Assembly: GCA_949358305.1 (NCBI GenBank)
Contig: OX442323.1
Coordinates: 9,424,001-9,488,000, forward strand
Direction: 5' to 3'
DNA: 64,000 bases
DNA from: Strigamia acuminata
Taxonomy: Eukaryota; Arthropoda; Chilopoda; Geophilomorpha; Linotaeniidae
The position numbers were made by a program, and so were the translations under genes. Below, in pieces: positions 1 to 15,131 of the stretch. The notes below the pieces were generated by a model that saw only the letters and a list, made by a program, of their open reading frames with translations, searched no databases and was not told the origin of the DNA. Within the stretch, counting starts at the first letter, position 1. The number at the start of each line of letters is the position of its first letter.

Positions 1-2
1 AG

Positions 3-83
3 CTGGAAACGATTTTGCGAACAATTCGGAATTCCAATCCCGAGTTGGAAAATGAGGTGAAAAATGAGCGCCGATTTGTTTAA
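3..83 (+). CDS. Possible terminal exon of a gene extending off the left edge
   Basis: Reading from base 3, the frame is open for 26 codons, beginning LETILRTIRN and ending in KNERRFV, then stops with TAA at 81-83. The amino acids are balanced and soluble-looking, unlike the T-rich DNA that follows. This fits the 3' end of a coding exon whose upstream part lies outside the window. I do not recognise the protein, and a fragment this short could be chance. An alternative reading is an internal exon ending in GAG before GTGAAA at 57. AATAAA-like hexamers occur downstream near 255 and 490. Confidence 0.35.
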   Translation: METILRTIRNSNPELENEVKNERRFV

Positions 84-3000
84 AAGGAATATTCTGTAAT
101 TATTATTTTTATCCGAATGGGAGGGGACACTGACAAATTGATTCACGAAACGTGTGTTGAGAGTGTGACCTGTTTGAAATTCCGTCTTGATTCAGTCCAT
201 TAAGGTAGAAAAAAAGATTTTAGAAGATTTAAAAAAAGAAATGCAAGGAAAACGGTAAATAAACGTGTCGAAAATGTAATTTTCTTTTTTTTCAATTTTT
301 TAAAATTAAAGTTTAATTTTTTTCGAACCCTCGGTTTGATAATGGACTCATTTGTAAAGGTCGTTGACAAACACTTTGTATTTTTTGTCGGTAGGTGGAT
401 TTGGGAATGAGAAGTGGCGAATGCAAATTTTTGACGTATCTGACACGCGGGCGAGGCTTATGAGATTGTAATTGGTCTCGTTTCGAATAATAAATAGAAA
501 AAAATGACCCATTGAGCTTTTTCTTTGTTGTTGTTGATTTTTTAAATATTTTAATGAGGCCTAATGATGACCCTGGCGGTGATGAGTCGAAACGAGACTT
601 TTGTTTACTTCCGGTGCACAGGGACGAGAGTAAATATTGATCGATAAAGGACAGGTCTGTGTGCCATTGGGTCGAACGAGGGGTGATAATTGTCCGGCAT
701 TATCGGGTAGTAAATTGAGGAGTATTTTTTTCCTACTTGACGCCATTGTAACCACTATAATTTCCGAGTGGGAAATAGGGTTGTAAAAGTGATGAGATGA
801 TGGTTCGGTTCGTGCGTCGTGAATTTGGCAAAACATCACCGACTAAAAATAATGGATGAGCCGGAAAAAATAATTTTCTTTTTTAAAAAAGAAAGAAGAA
901 AAAAAAAACACGGGGAGTCGTTCGTGTCGAGCTGTCCGACTCCTGCTGCGGATGTCAACGAGGGGAGTCTGACAACCGTCAGACTCGTAGGAAATTGAGG
1001 CAAATTGAAGGGAAATGTCGAATTAATTAAAAAGTTTGAAGTATTTTTGTTTTTTTGTTTGTTTAAAAAGCGATTAATTGTTGGTCGATTTGTACAGGAA
1101 ATGAGAGAAACTCGTCGACTAATGGATCCGCCATTTTGGGTTAAATGGTTTCTTTTTGTTATTTGTAAAAAAAAAAGATTGTATTTACTACTAGCCCGTG
1201 TTATCGGCTGTTGGCAATCTTGAGAGGGGTGCAACTAGGGATAGGGAAAGAAAAGGAGAAAAAAAACGATTATTTACGACCTGCACCAGCGTTGGTGGGC
1301 ACCCAATGATCTCCTTTCTCTTATGGATTGACTCGTCTCCTCCTCCGAACGGAAAGAAAAAAATAAATAAATAATTCATCATTGAGGCGCGAGCGAGGCA
1401 GCGAGTAAATTAAGGAATTATTATCTTTTCTATTTGTTTATTTTTGTTGGAAAAGGAGTTTTGGAGCGACGATGTGCATTGAATTTTTTTTTTTTTTTTT
1501 ATTTTTCGTTTCGGTGTCGGGTTTTTTCTCACCCGGTTCTTGAGTTGCGAGCAGAGTGTGCTGAAAGGCTTTTAAAGCTATTGTGTGGCTCGAGTTCGCT
1601 GCTCTCACCTTGACATTCAACGTTTTGATTTTGATTTTTTTTTTTATTTGATTTTTTTAAAAAACGGTTGGTTTGGTTTAGTTTGTCAAATACCTGCGTC
1701 GAGAATCGAGAATAGAGAATCGAGATTGGCATCGGTCTCAACATCCCCCTAGCGGATGAGTAATCGTTGCTAAATTTAAATGTGCGACATGAAACGTTTT
1801 AATTTTTTTTTTTTTTTTAATTTATAAAAATGGAAAAGTGAAGTGAGCTGGCAAGGATGACGTGATAAAATGGAGCTAGGGGTCCCTTGAGCGGGGGTAA
1901 CTAGTTGAAATGATGGGTGTTGTCAGTGCAAATTATTATTATATTATCCTTGCCCTCCCATCCCTCGAGAAAAAGAGAAAAATGAAGAAAAATCGTGAAA
2001 AAATGAGAGAAATTTAAAAAAAGATGAGGAAAATTGAAGAAAAGGAGAAAAATCGTGAGAAAAGGCGAAATATTGAGTAAAATGTTTTTCGATTTTATTT
2101 CCTCGTTTCTTTCTTTGGTTTGGGTAAATTGGGGTTGCCGGACGTATAAATTTAAATGCAGACTTTGTGGCAGCAAGTCAAGGTTTTCTCGTTCTTGTTC
2201 TTTTCTATTTTATCCCACATGTTCTTTGGTGGTCCCTCACAGTCAGTGTGTGGCTGGCGCCTTTGACGATGATTATGCAAATGTGGGTTTGACAGTTGGA
2301 ATTTCTTCCCCTACACGTAAGAACAAAGGAAATTAATGAGTGTTGCGTGACTTTGATAGGTGAAATACTGATCCTTTTATCCGAGGGTTCGGAGGGTGGA
2401 GGTAATAAGCTTTTATATCAACAAGTTGACTGACCCCGTGTCCATTTGCGCAGTTTAAAATTAAAGCTCCGAGTTAGTTGCGGAATCTCTCACCGCGCGC
2501 GCCGTTTCCGGTTTCATTCGCTAATTCGCCGCGACGAGGCGAGGCGAGGCGAAGCGAGGGGGAAGGGAAGGAAAGGAAAAGAAAGAAAGAAAGAAGAAGT
2601 CTTGAGATGAGAATGTTTATCTAAGAACACGGAAATTTATCGTTTGGGGTTTCTCTGATTACGACGGATGGATTTATTTTTATTTTTTCTTAAAGGCGGA
2701 AATGTTTGCCTGGATTTTTATTTTCACCTCGTGGAATTTATTGCGAGCAAATGAAGGCGTTATTGCTCGCTTTGTCTTTTTTTGACAGGTGGTGGCGCTC
2801 CGTTCATGTTTTTTTTCATTTTTTTTGCGGGGAATGGGAACTGGCAGTTCCCCCTCACGTCTTCGATAATGAGGAATTCGGGAAATTGACATTTTAAAAA
2901 TATTTTTATTTATTTATTTGGATTTTTTTATATCGGGTTGTTTCCGTGTCCCGTCACTTGGGCGCCATTGGTGGAAAAAATAAAATTGGTCTCTTCTCGT

Positions 3001-3747
3001 AAAATAATTACCGGCTCTCTATTAAATTATCTAGTGCCTCGTAAATTTTCCTCCTTTTCTTTTCTCCCTTAGCGTATTTATATCCTCGCTCGACAACGAA
3101 GGATTAAAGAAATTCAGAAAAAAAAAAAACAAAAAAAAAAACGAAGCGTCGTCTGCGCTGCGCCCCGCTTCGTAAATGGCGGCCATATTGCGCCATCTGA
3201 CGGCGAGAAACGGAAAGCAGAAGATTATCTGAATTAGAATTTGAATTCTATTCAGATTAAGTCATTAAGCACGTTGTTGGCGTGATTGGTCGAAAACTGA
3301 ATGAGTTTGCGGCTATTTTTATTTCTCAAAAGGAAGAATGAAGCAAAGAAAGAAAGAAAGAAATAGCGTGGTAATGACGTAATCGGAATTGTAAACAAAA
3401 AGAAGCAGGTGTAACGGCAGTTGACAAGACGTATTTATTTGGCTTGGATGTCTGTTTATTGTTTCGACTGTTTCATATGTCGATTCGCGGGTGGGAGCAC
3501 GCTTCTCTGCTCCATCTCTCCTCCATTTCTTCTCCCTCGGAGGACATGAGAAATGCAGAGTCGGCCAAGTTAATTGCGCGGCCGACGAAGCGAGGGGTGC
3601 CGTCGAAGCGAACGGAAGGGAAAGGAAGTCGGATGGGCGCATCTTAGCAACCCGTTTGCAGATTTCCTCATTTCCTGCTCCGTGCCCGTGCTCGAACACC
3701 GTCGCGACAACCGAGGCCATGTGCAGACGAGGTTCGAGCGCCGCCGG
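84..3747. other. Non-coding stretch upstream of the RhoGEF gene
   Basis: About 3.6 kb with no convincing exon on either strand. It contains long T and A runs, a purine-rich GAGGC/GGAAA low-complexity tract near 2535-2600, and a GC-rich patch near 3140-3220 that includes ATGGCGGCCAT, resembling a YY1 site. A CRE-like TGACGTAA lies near 3375. It probably holds the 3' UTR of the left-edge gene and the promoter and 5' leader of the next gene. Open frames here are short and low in complexity. Confidence 0.6.
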
Positions 3748-6700
3748 ATGATGATGAACTTTAAACGCCATCAGAATCAGCCTTCATCGTCGTCGTCGTC
3801 AATGTCGATGTCTTTGCCTTTGTCGCTGGGGCTGCGTCGCTATTACGGCGTCTCGGCCGCCAGCAGCGGCAGCATCGAGGAGGAGGAGGATGATGATGAT
3901 GAATACTTGGTGGCACTCTACGAGCACGCGACTCAGGTGACACAAACATAAGTTATTTGGTTTGGTTCGTGTGGTTTATGGGAGAAGGGAGATTTTATCG
4001 CGAGATGCGGGCATTTTATTGCCCAAATGGGCTCGAATGGGAGCGAGAGTTGACGCCGTGTTAATTTTTCGTGTCCGTTGTCATGGCAACGCGGGCAGAC
4101 CCCCGAATTGTAGTTGGTAGTTGCGAGTCGGGATTGATTTTTGTTCGCTGGCGAGAGAAGCGAGAGAAGCGAGTCAGAGAGAGCGAGAGATGCGCCGAGA
4201 GCGGAGCGGAGAAGCGAATGCGGCTCGCAGTGGCCAACGACGAGAACGACAACGACATGAGGAGAAACAGCAAGTGCGCGCCCGCCGACGCCAAATCGTC
4301 CATGCTCGAGTCGGGCACCTCGGGCACCTCGGGCACCTCGGGGTCGGGCTCGGGCTCCGGCTCGCCCGATTCCGACTCGGATTCGCCCTCGCCCTCGTCC
4401 TCGATGCCGCTGGCGATTTTCGCCATGCCGTTCGCCAGAAGGTACAGTAAGAGGGCACAGAGTGACCCGTGGATATCGGAGAGGATCCGAAAATACTTTT
4501 TTGACCGTCGCTTTACGGTGCCGGCCAACAGTTTCTCGCTGCTGCAGTTCACGGTAAATGTGCGAAATGTGAAAATTTGCTTTTTGTTTGTTTCTTTATT
4601 TTTTAAGATTTTAAGATTTTAAGATTTAAATTTTAAATTTTTTTGTTTGTTGTGGTTGGAAATGCAATTTGAGAAGTGGTCGTAAAACGAGACGAGTTTA
4701 GACTCTCTCTCTCTCTCTTCTCAACTCGCACGATAATTATGAGAAGCGGTTTTATGTTTCTAATAAAAATTGTTAGTGATTGAATTAACTAAGTTGATAC
4801 ATGCGAATTGTATCGATTTTGCTCACCTCGCTCGCTCGCCGTTTCGCGTTGAGTTTCGTCGGCTTAGCGGGTTAACGTGTGCTTGAAATTGGGTTTGTCG
4901 GACGCGGTGCGAAAATGTGCGCATCGATTTTTGTTCTAAATTGACCAAATTGTGTCGGGTCGTTGCAGGACACGCGAACTCACGTGGTGGGCGAATTGTA
5001 CGACACGGAACGGTCGTACGTGGAATCGTTGCAAATCCTCGTCAATGTAAGAAAGTGTTTTCATTTGTTTACAAGTAGTTTGATTTGTCTTTGATCATTA
5101 AACAGAAGTATTACCAGCCGCTGAAAAGCAGCGAGAATGCGGGTTTGGTCGACTCGGTGCTGGTGGACGACATGTTCTTCCAAATCCCCGAAATTCTTTG
5201 TCATCACGAATCGTTTCTCGATCTGCTCCGGCGCCGGCTGGAGAACTGGGATAGCAAACAAACGGTCGGAGATGTTTTCGTCGAAGCAGTAAGTCAAGCC
5301 AGCCGAAAATTAATCGAATTGAAGCTGAGCTCGCGTTTGATTTGATTCATGGCTTAATCAAGTGGTCGCGCCCGCGCTCCACATTTCGCGCCTAATTAGA
5401 ATGGCAGAAATACTTTATGTCGTCTAGCTGGCAATAATTGGCGCGTTCATCAATGCGCGCAATCAAAGCGAAAGCCAACCTGGCCACTTGACGACGACGT
5501 CTTGTTTTGTTTGTACCATGAATTATGCATTGCGTGCTCTAGTGCCGTGCAGTGCAGTGCCGTGTTGTGCTGTGTGTGACCTCTTTCTGGATTGTTTTTA
5601 GTTTACCAAACAACAAGTCATAAACACGTACACGGGCTTCATTAATAACTGGAAAACGGCGAAGGAAACGATCAAAATCGCCACTCAGGCCAAGCCGTCT
5701 TTGGCCAAGTTTTTGGAAGTGAGTTAGTTGTTTCTTTTCTATTTCGGGACCACTTCCTGTTTGATGGTAAATAAATCGCTGATCTCGATAGAATACTTCC
5801 CGCGAGCACAAAGGAAAACTCACGCTGGATGCGCTCTTGATTATGCCGGTGCAGAGGATACCCAGATACGAACTACTCATTAAGGTGCGCACAAAAAAAT
5901 TAATTTTTTAAAATTTTAAAAAAAATTAATTTTTTTTTTTAAAAATGAAATTAGGAACTTTTGAAGCACACTCACGTCGAGCACCCCGACCACGGGTTGT
6001 TGGTGACCGCGCAGAGAGAGGTGCACGAATTGGCTGTGAAGATTAATCGGATGGAAAAAGAGGCGTACGCTGCCGAACAGATGCTTCAGAAGCTCAAGGA
6101 ACTCGAGAACGTTATCGACGGCCTCGTAGATGTCGGTGTCGAGTTTAATTGCCAATTAATTTACCAATTTATCCATTTATAATTTTTTTTTCTCTCTTGA
6201 TTGTTCTCAGTTGGTTCAACCTGATCGGGGATTTTTGAGATACGATCTAGTCACAATGTCGGTAGGTGGCGAAATTGTTGAAATTTGTTGACGTTTGGTT
6301 AATGAATCGTATAAAATCGACTAGGGCGGATTAGGGACTAAGAAGGAACGCTGTCTTTTCCTCTTTTCTGATCTTCTCATCATCACGAGCATCAAGAGGA
6401 AAAGCGGAACGGCGATGAGGAAAGCGTCGGCAGCTTTGTGAGCGTTTGTGTTGGCGCTTATTTGCTTATTTGCTCGCAGTTATTAAGCTGATGTTTGGTT
6501 TAGAAATTCGCCAGCTGTTGCCAGTTGTCCGCTCGAAATGAATAAATACAAAATGCTGATGAAGTTGTCGTTGGAGGACCTCGACACGTCAAAAAGTGCT
6601 TGGAAAAAGTGGTTTAATTCGAGTTAGTCGGTCTTAATTTACAATTGGCTGCAGATAACGACGTGAATATTAAGAAAACGTTAAAGGAGATCGATCAGTT

Positions 6701-9304
6701 GGAGGAGGATTGCGCTTTGCTCGGACAAATCGGCGAACTCACGACCGCTTTAAATTGCTCGCATCAGGTAAATTAAATTAAATTAAATTAAATTTACAAA
6801 AATGTAATTTTGTTTTTAGAATTTGGATGAAATTGTACGCGACATGTTGACGGGTGTGTCGAAACAGCTGCAGGAAAAGCACAGCGCCGATTCGCATTTT
6901 TTGTCGCTGGAATTGACCGTCACGACTCAGTAATGATTGCACATGAAAATTTTTAAATTTTCGTTAAAATGGTTAATTGGAATTTTAGGGACGGAATTGA
7001 GAATTTAACGCTCGTTTTTTCGTCGCCCGAGAAGCGAGCGACGTGGGAAACCGCATTCACGGACGCCAAACAGAAACTATGTAAATTTGGAGCGATTTAT
7101 TTAAAATGTAAATGGATTTGTGGCCACTTTTGACCGTTTTCACGCTCTGACAGCTCTGACGAACGGACACCGGCCGCCACCGGAATTCATCTCGCCGGTG
7201 CCGATCCGCAAAACGAGAGCCGGATTACAATTCACGTGCGCCACGCCGACGCTCGGTTTGAATTGCCACAACCTGCGCGACGTGTGGGTGTGCAACAGCG
7301 ACGGCTACGTGGGCCAAGTGTGCGTTCTCAGCCTGCAGCCCGATCCGACCGTCACGTCGTGCAACGGAGTGACGAACGCTCGCATTTTGTGCATCGCGTC
7401 GGTTCCCGCCGCTTCCATGTACGTGAATAATGAAATTTGTTGTTGATAATATCAAATGCAAACATTTGGTCCCGTGACAGTGCCGAACCGCACGCGAGCA
7501 GCTCGATCGACGAGGGCAAGTCGGATGGCCCAAATCCGACGGGAAATAATGGCGGCGACATACAACTGGACAGGTAGACTTTAAAACGGGTTTAAATTGG
7601 TTTTTGATTCGTTCGGTTTGTTTGGTTGGTTTTTGAAGTAGTGAGTCGAGCGAGGAGGAGGACGAGGGCATCGAAACTCAAGGTGAACTCAACGGTTGAG
7701 TATTGAGTATTGTGTGTGTAGCGAGTAGCGAGTTTTAAATTTTAAATTGCAATTTAGAGGACGACGTTTTAAAGCGCAAAGATGAACGTTTGTCGTTGGA
7801 CGAGGTCGATGATCATCAATCCACAATGTGGCTGGGCACGGAGGACGGATGGTCGGTAGTTTTGGCACTCGCTTTTCAGCCGATTTTCGTTGAAACATTC
7901 ATTTCACTTTGTAGCATTCATATTTACAATTGCAACGACAACATACGAACTAAAAAGAATAAAGTGAAGCTTCAGCATTCTGCGCCGATTCATTCTATTC
8001 TGTGAGACGAAAAAATAATTGTTTTTCTCTTCGAGTACGGGGCAGCAAAGGCAATTCTCCTTTTTTAAATGTACTTGTACATCGAAATTGCCTCTGGTGC
8101 TGAAATGCTCGTTGCATTCGCATTTGCATTTCTCCGAGAACTAATTGTTTGTTTGCCTTCAGTCACACGGACAACAAGGTTTTTGTGTCTTTGGCGAATG
8201 GCGATTTGACCATTTACACGAGAGAAACGAGTAAAGTCATTAATTTGCTTAGCGATAAAAAGTGGACGTTTAATTTGAAGAGTGCTCGTGGCTCTCTCTC
8301 TCTCTCTCGTGTGTTTGTAGATGGCAGTTGGCGCACGAACGATCCGAAAACGACGATTACGGTGGGGAGTGCGGTGGCGCCCGTCACGCGCATGATCAGC
8401 GTTGCGGGAAAGCTGTGGTGCGCATGTCAGAACACCATCAAAGTGATCAACACGAGCAGCCTCGAAATCGAAGTAAAACAAACAAAACAAAACAAAAATA
8501 ATTCGTATTTAATCGCATTAATGTTAATATTGTTAAGCAAACGGTTGCCATCACTTCGGACACGAGTCGCTCCATAAACTGCATGGCCACGTGCGGATTC
8601 GGAGTGTGGCTCTCGATCCAGAACAGCGCTGCAATTAAACTCATTCACGCCACATCGTTCGAGTGTCTGCTTGACCTCAGCGTGGCTGCATCGGTCACTA
8701 AAATGCTGGCTGGTATGTGATGGCGTGACGACTTAGCTCGTCGGCCTTGCTCGCAATTTTAAATCCCAGTTCTCCTTTTTATTTTATTTTATATTCAGGC
8801 TGCGACGACATCATTCGGCAGCACAAGTCCGCGTGTCTCCGAATCACCGCCCTCTTGTCGTGCAAGGACCTCATGTGGGTCGGAACGAGCGCCGGAGTCA
8901 TCTTGACCATCGTTTTACCCCACCTCACGTCCAACACGACCAAACTGAACACGCTTCCGACCGTAGCAGGTGAAATTGAACATTTTTTTTAAAGAAAATT
9001 TAAAATTAAATTAAATTTTGTTTCAGGTATTCCCCACGGTCACAGCGGCCACGTGCGCTTCTTGACGTACGTGGAGATGCAGCCGAGCGGCGACGTGTCG
9101 GCGCGCTCGCGGTACTGCCACCGATCGTTGAAGGGCCGCGACGGGGTGTCGTTCTCGCGGCGCTCGTCCTTGAGCGCCACCATGGCGAACAAAATGCTGG
9201 TGATCAGCGGCGGCGACGGCTACGAGGATTTTCGCAACACCGACCTCGGCGAGGCGGCGGGTCGAGACGACAGCACGAATCATTTGTTGCTGTGGCAAGT
9301 GTGA
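3748..9304 (+). CDS. ARHGEF17: Rho guanine nucleotide exchange factor, ARHGEF17 (TEM4) type
   Basis: A multi-exon gene whose product would activate Rho GTPases by nucleotide exchange. After a short Ser/acidic-rich N-terminal region (exons about 3748-3936 and 4128-4553), the DH domain starts with VVGELYDTERSYVESLQ (exons 4969-5046, 5106-5288, 5602-5718, 5792-5884, 5955-6131). It contains the conserved helix MPVQRIPRYELLIK. A PH-like region follows (6211-7080; KKERCLFLFSDLL). The C-terminal half matches ARHGEF17 closely: VWVCNSDGYVGQVC, MWLGTEDG, VFVSLANG, IIRQHKSACLRITALL, GTSAGV, MLVISGGDGYEDFR, and the terminal NHLLLWQV before TGA at 9302-9304. These look like WD40/beta-propeller strands. 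The human protein has roughly 1,000 residues before DH and this one about 200. The first exon junction is uncertain: a phase-0 join needs an acceptor near 4127, and ATG 3748 is chosen as the first of three Met codons. AATAAA is at 9461. Confidence 0.9.
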
Positions 9305-10055
9305 AGTGACCACGAATGTTTCCTCGTGCACAATTAACTCGGAGAGCAGTCAGTCCCGGGCGTCCCGGGCCAAGGTTTCTTCGGCTCGGCGCCGTTTGTT
9401 GCGGTTCAAAACCGCCCACGAAGTCCAAAGTCGAGTTTGGGCTGTTTACTAAAGTTCCTCAATAAATCGTTGTAGAAATTCATTCTGTGTTTTTTTTTTC
9501 TTTTCTCTTTTCTCGTTTGATATTGATAGAATAAAAAGTAATTTTCTATATATATATATCTCTTCTAAAGCGTGTTGGGTGAGATAGAATTTTTATCGAG
9601 CGTGACAGATGTTGGAAAGGTTTAATGAAATAGTTAAAGATGACGACGCGAGGAAAAAATGGCGGGCCGGATTTTTTTCTCTCTTCTAGGCCTATATATT
9701 TTTCTAAATTGGATTCATTATGTGTAATTTTTTATTTCCGCATTGCATGGTTCGAATTTGACTTGTTTGTAAATATAAATTGGAATAAAAAGAAAGAAAA
9801 AAAAAAATGGAATTTGTAATGAGGTTTGGTTTCATACTCGTCGGCCTTGAAACGACAACATTGACGCGGGCGAACCAATGGGCGAGCGGGATTCATCAAT
9901 GAATACATGTGCTCGTCGTGTCATTGTACGTACTCGCTGTTCTGTCACGCTGTACTCCCGCTACTAGCGAGTCTTCCGCTTCGCATGCTCGCTGCTTGAC
10001 GCTCTCTTTCCGCTTCTCTTCATTCTTTTCACTGTTGTGACCGGATCTGCAGAAC
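9305..10055. other. ARHGEF17 3' UTR and TDO2 promoter region
   Basis: No coding exon is seen. It contains the AATAAA at 9461, a GTCCCGGGC repeat near 9352-9371, a short TA microsatellite near 9549-9560, further AATAAA-like hexamers near 9530 and 9783, and the 5' leader of the next gene. The start codon context AGAACATGGC is a good initiator. Confidence 0.6.
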
Positions 10056-12315
<2,260 letters not shown>

Positions 12316-12451
12316 GAAATTGCTCAAGTTTTTCGCGTTTATTACGGCGATTTGATGTTTTGTTTTGATTTAATTATAATAGACGGGTAGGTAATGAAAG
12401 AATTAAAATGTTTTTTAAACCGAACACGCGCATGCGTCAAATTAAATTGAA

Positions 12452-13500
12452 TTAAATGAGCGACAAGGCGGAAACGCGAGTGGCGATCTCGCACAGGTTT
12501 TTACCGATTTCAATATGGAGGTAACCGGCTAAACCGAAGCCCGCACCCCACGAATTTCGCACGATATAAAAAGGAATTTCTCCTAGAGAGAAATTTGAAA
12601 AATTAATTAATTTAGATGAAAATTAAAATTAATTACCTGTGAGGTCGTAGCCGACGATTTGGACGGCGTGATTGGCGATTCCGTAGCAGTGGTATTGGAT
12701 GATCCCGCCTAAGTAATCCTGCCATGTCGTGGCGTCGACTGCGGCCACCAACGGGCCGTGCTCGGCCAATAACTTGATCATGGATTCCTCGTCACCGACA
12801 TAGCTGGAAAGAGGAAATGGTGAAGCGTGGGGGGTAGATGGAAAACCCGGACGGTCGAAAACCTGTTGCAGGTGAAATTGTTCCGCAGTTGAACGGTTGA
12901 CGAGGCGGAAGGAGCGTGACAGGTGGCTTGCACGTCGGTCAGGGGATAGTCGCTCTCGGTTGTCAAGTTGAAACGAGTTCGGATCATCCAACCGAGGACG
13001 GTGCACGTATCGCCGCCGTCGCAGCCGTTGTTTTCTCCGCGCGCGCAGTCGATCACTTGTTGCACGCTCAGTTCCTCTAGTCGGCCGTGTTTGATTTTTC
13101 CCATCGATTCCATCGTTTCCACCGTACTAAACGCCCTGCAATTTTTATATTTTTATATTTTTATATTTTCAAGTTTTTATTTTTGTTTGAGTTTGGTTTG
13201 AAATTCAAGTACCAACACGCGCCGCAGTTTTTTTGGTTTTTAATCGCAGTGACGGCTCCGTGAACTCGCCAGTCCATTTTTTCGGGCAGTTTTGCGAGTT
13301 TCTGCTCGTTGAGTGTTTTTGTCGCGCGTTTTGATCGGTTTTCTGTAAGTACAAATGCGAAATAATAAAGGAAATATATTTTTGTGTGATTTGTGTGTCA
13401 TAAAACCTGTATTCCATCGAGTACTGGCGGTTGAGTTGGTTAAACTGATGAAAATTGAGACGCATAGTTGAGTATAGAGGAATAAAGTTCGTATCCACAT
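12452..13500 (-). CDS. CTSO: Papain-family cysteine protease, cathepsin O type, with very short propeptide
   Basis: A lysosomal C1A cysteine protease. Exons on the minus strand are 13500-13407, 13342-13213, 13135-12863, 12803-12637 and 12582-12452, giving 264 residues. The active-site Cys lies in NCGACW, the His in [12 protein letters not shown] and the Asn in VRNSWG. The cathepsin O-specific stretches [21 protein letters not shown] and [10 protein letters not shown] identify the subfamily. The start at 13500 gives a hydrophobic, signal-peptide-like N-terminus ([20 protein letters not shown]). It leaves only about 30 residues before the mature DWRVHGAVT, whereas human cathepsin O has about 321 residues with a full inhibitory propeptide. 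A second start at 13510, in another frame, encodes a stretch that itself resembles the propeptide motif (LNFHQFNQL). The 5' end therefore needs care: exon loss, an unseen upstream exon or an indel are all possible. Confidence 0.88.
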
Positions 13501-13510
13501 TTTTGGACAT

Positions 13511-13815
13511 TGGTGATCATTTATTTTTATCTTATCTGTTATTGTTGTCTCAAAATCGTCTGCATTTATCTTATGACGTCATATTAATTAAATTTTAAAT
13601 TGATTTTTAGAATATATAAGAGAACTTTTTTAAGGCGGTGAAATGAAAGAATTTTTATCGATATTAGTTGATTTTTGTTTAGGTTTTTTTGTTTTTAAAT
13701 TTTAATTACCCACGGGTTAGGTGGCGCTCTGTATGTTGCAAAGATTTGACGGTAGTCGTCGCTCTTTCTTTTGTGTGCTATTTCCGGTTCCAATCCCTAG
13801 TTCACTCTTGTCAAA
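13511..13815. other. Divergent intergenic region between CTSO and RPS3
   Basis: About 300 bp of AT-rich DNA that must hold both promoters. A palindromic CRE-like TGACGTCA is present near 13574. A pyrimidine-rich stretch precedes the RPS3 start. No exon carrying a cathepsin propeptide is visible on the minus strand. Confidence 0.5.
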
Positions 13816-14935
<1,120 letters not shown>

Positions 14936-15131
14936 TCTATTAATATAAATGAATAAAATGAAAAAATAAAAAATAAAGAAAATTACGTGTTCTCCATTTT
15001 TTTTTAACAAAAATTAGTTCGGAAAAAATCCGTCGGGTGGCGCGGCTGGGCCCTGATAGGTCGACGATGAAGCTGAAACCTTGAGATCACGAATCAGTTG
15101 TGCTGCGTGTATCTTCGCGATAACAGCAAAA

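Noticed and set aside
1-3573. Several 60-150 codon frames on both strands
   Set aside because: They are low in complexity, read through T and A runs, and show no recognisable domain or splice logic.
13205-13510. The frame starting at 13510 as the true cathepsin O N-terminus
   Set aside because: Its splice phase does not fit the next exon without an indel and an in-frame stop lies just upstream, so the 13500 frame was used, with the doubt recorded as a finding.
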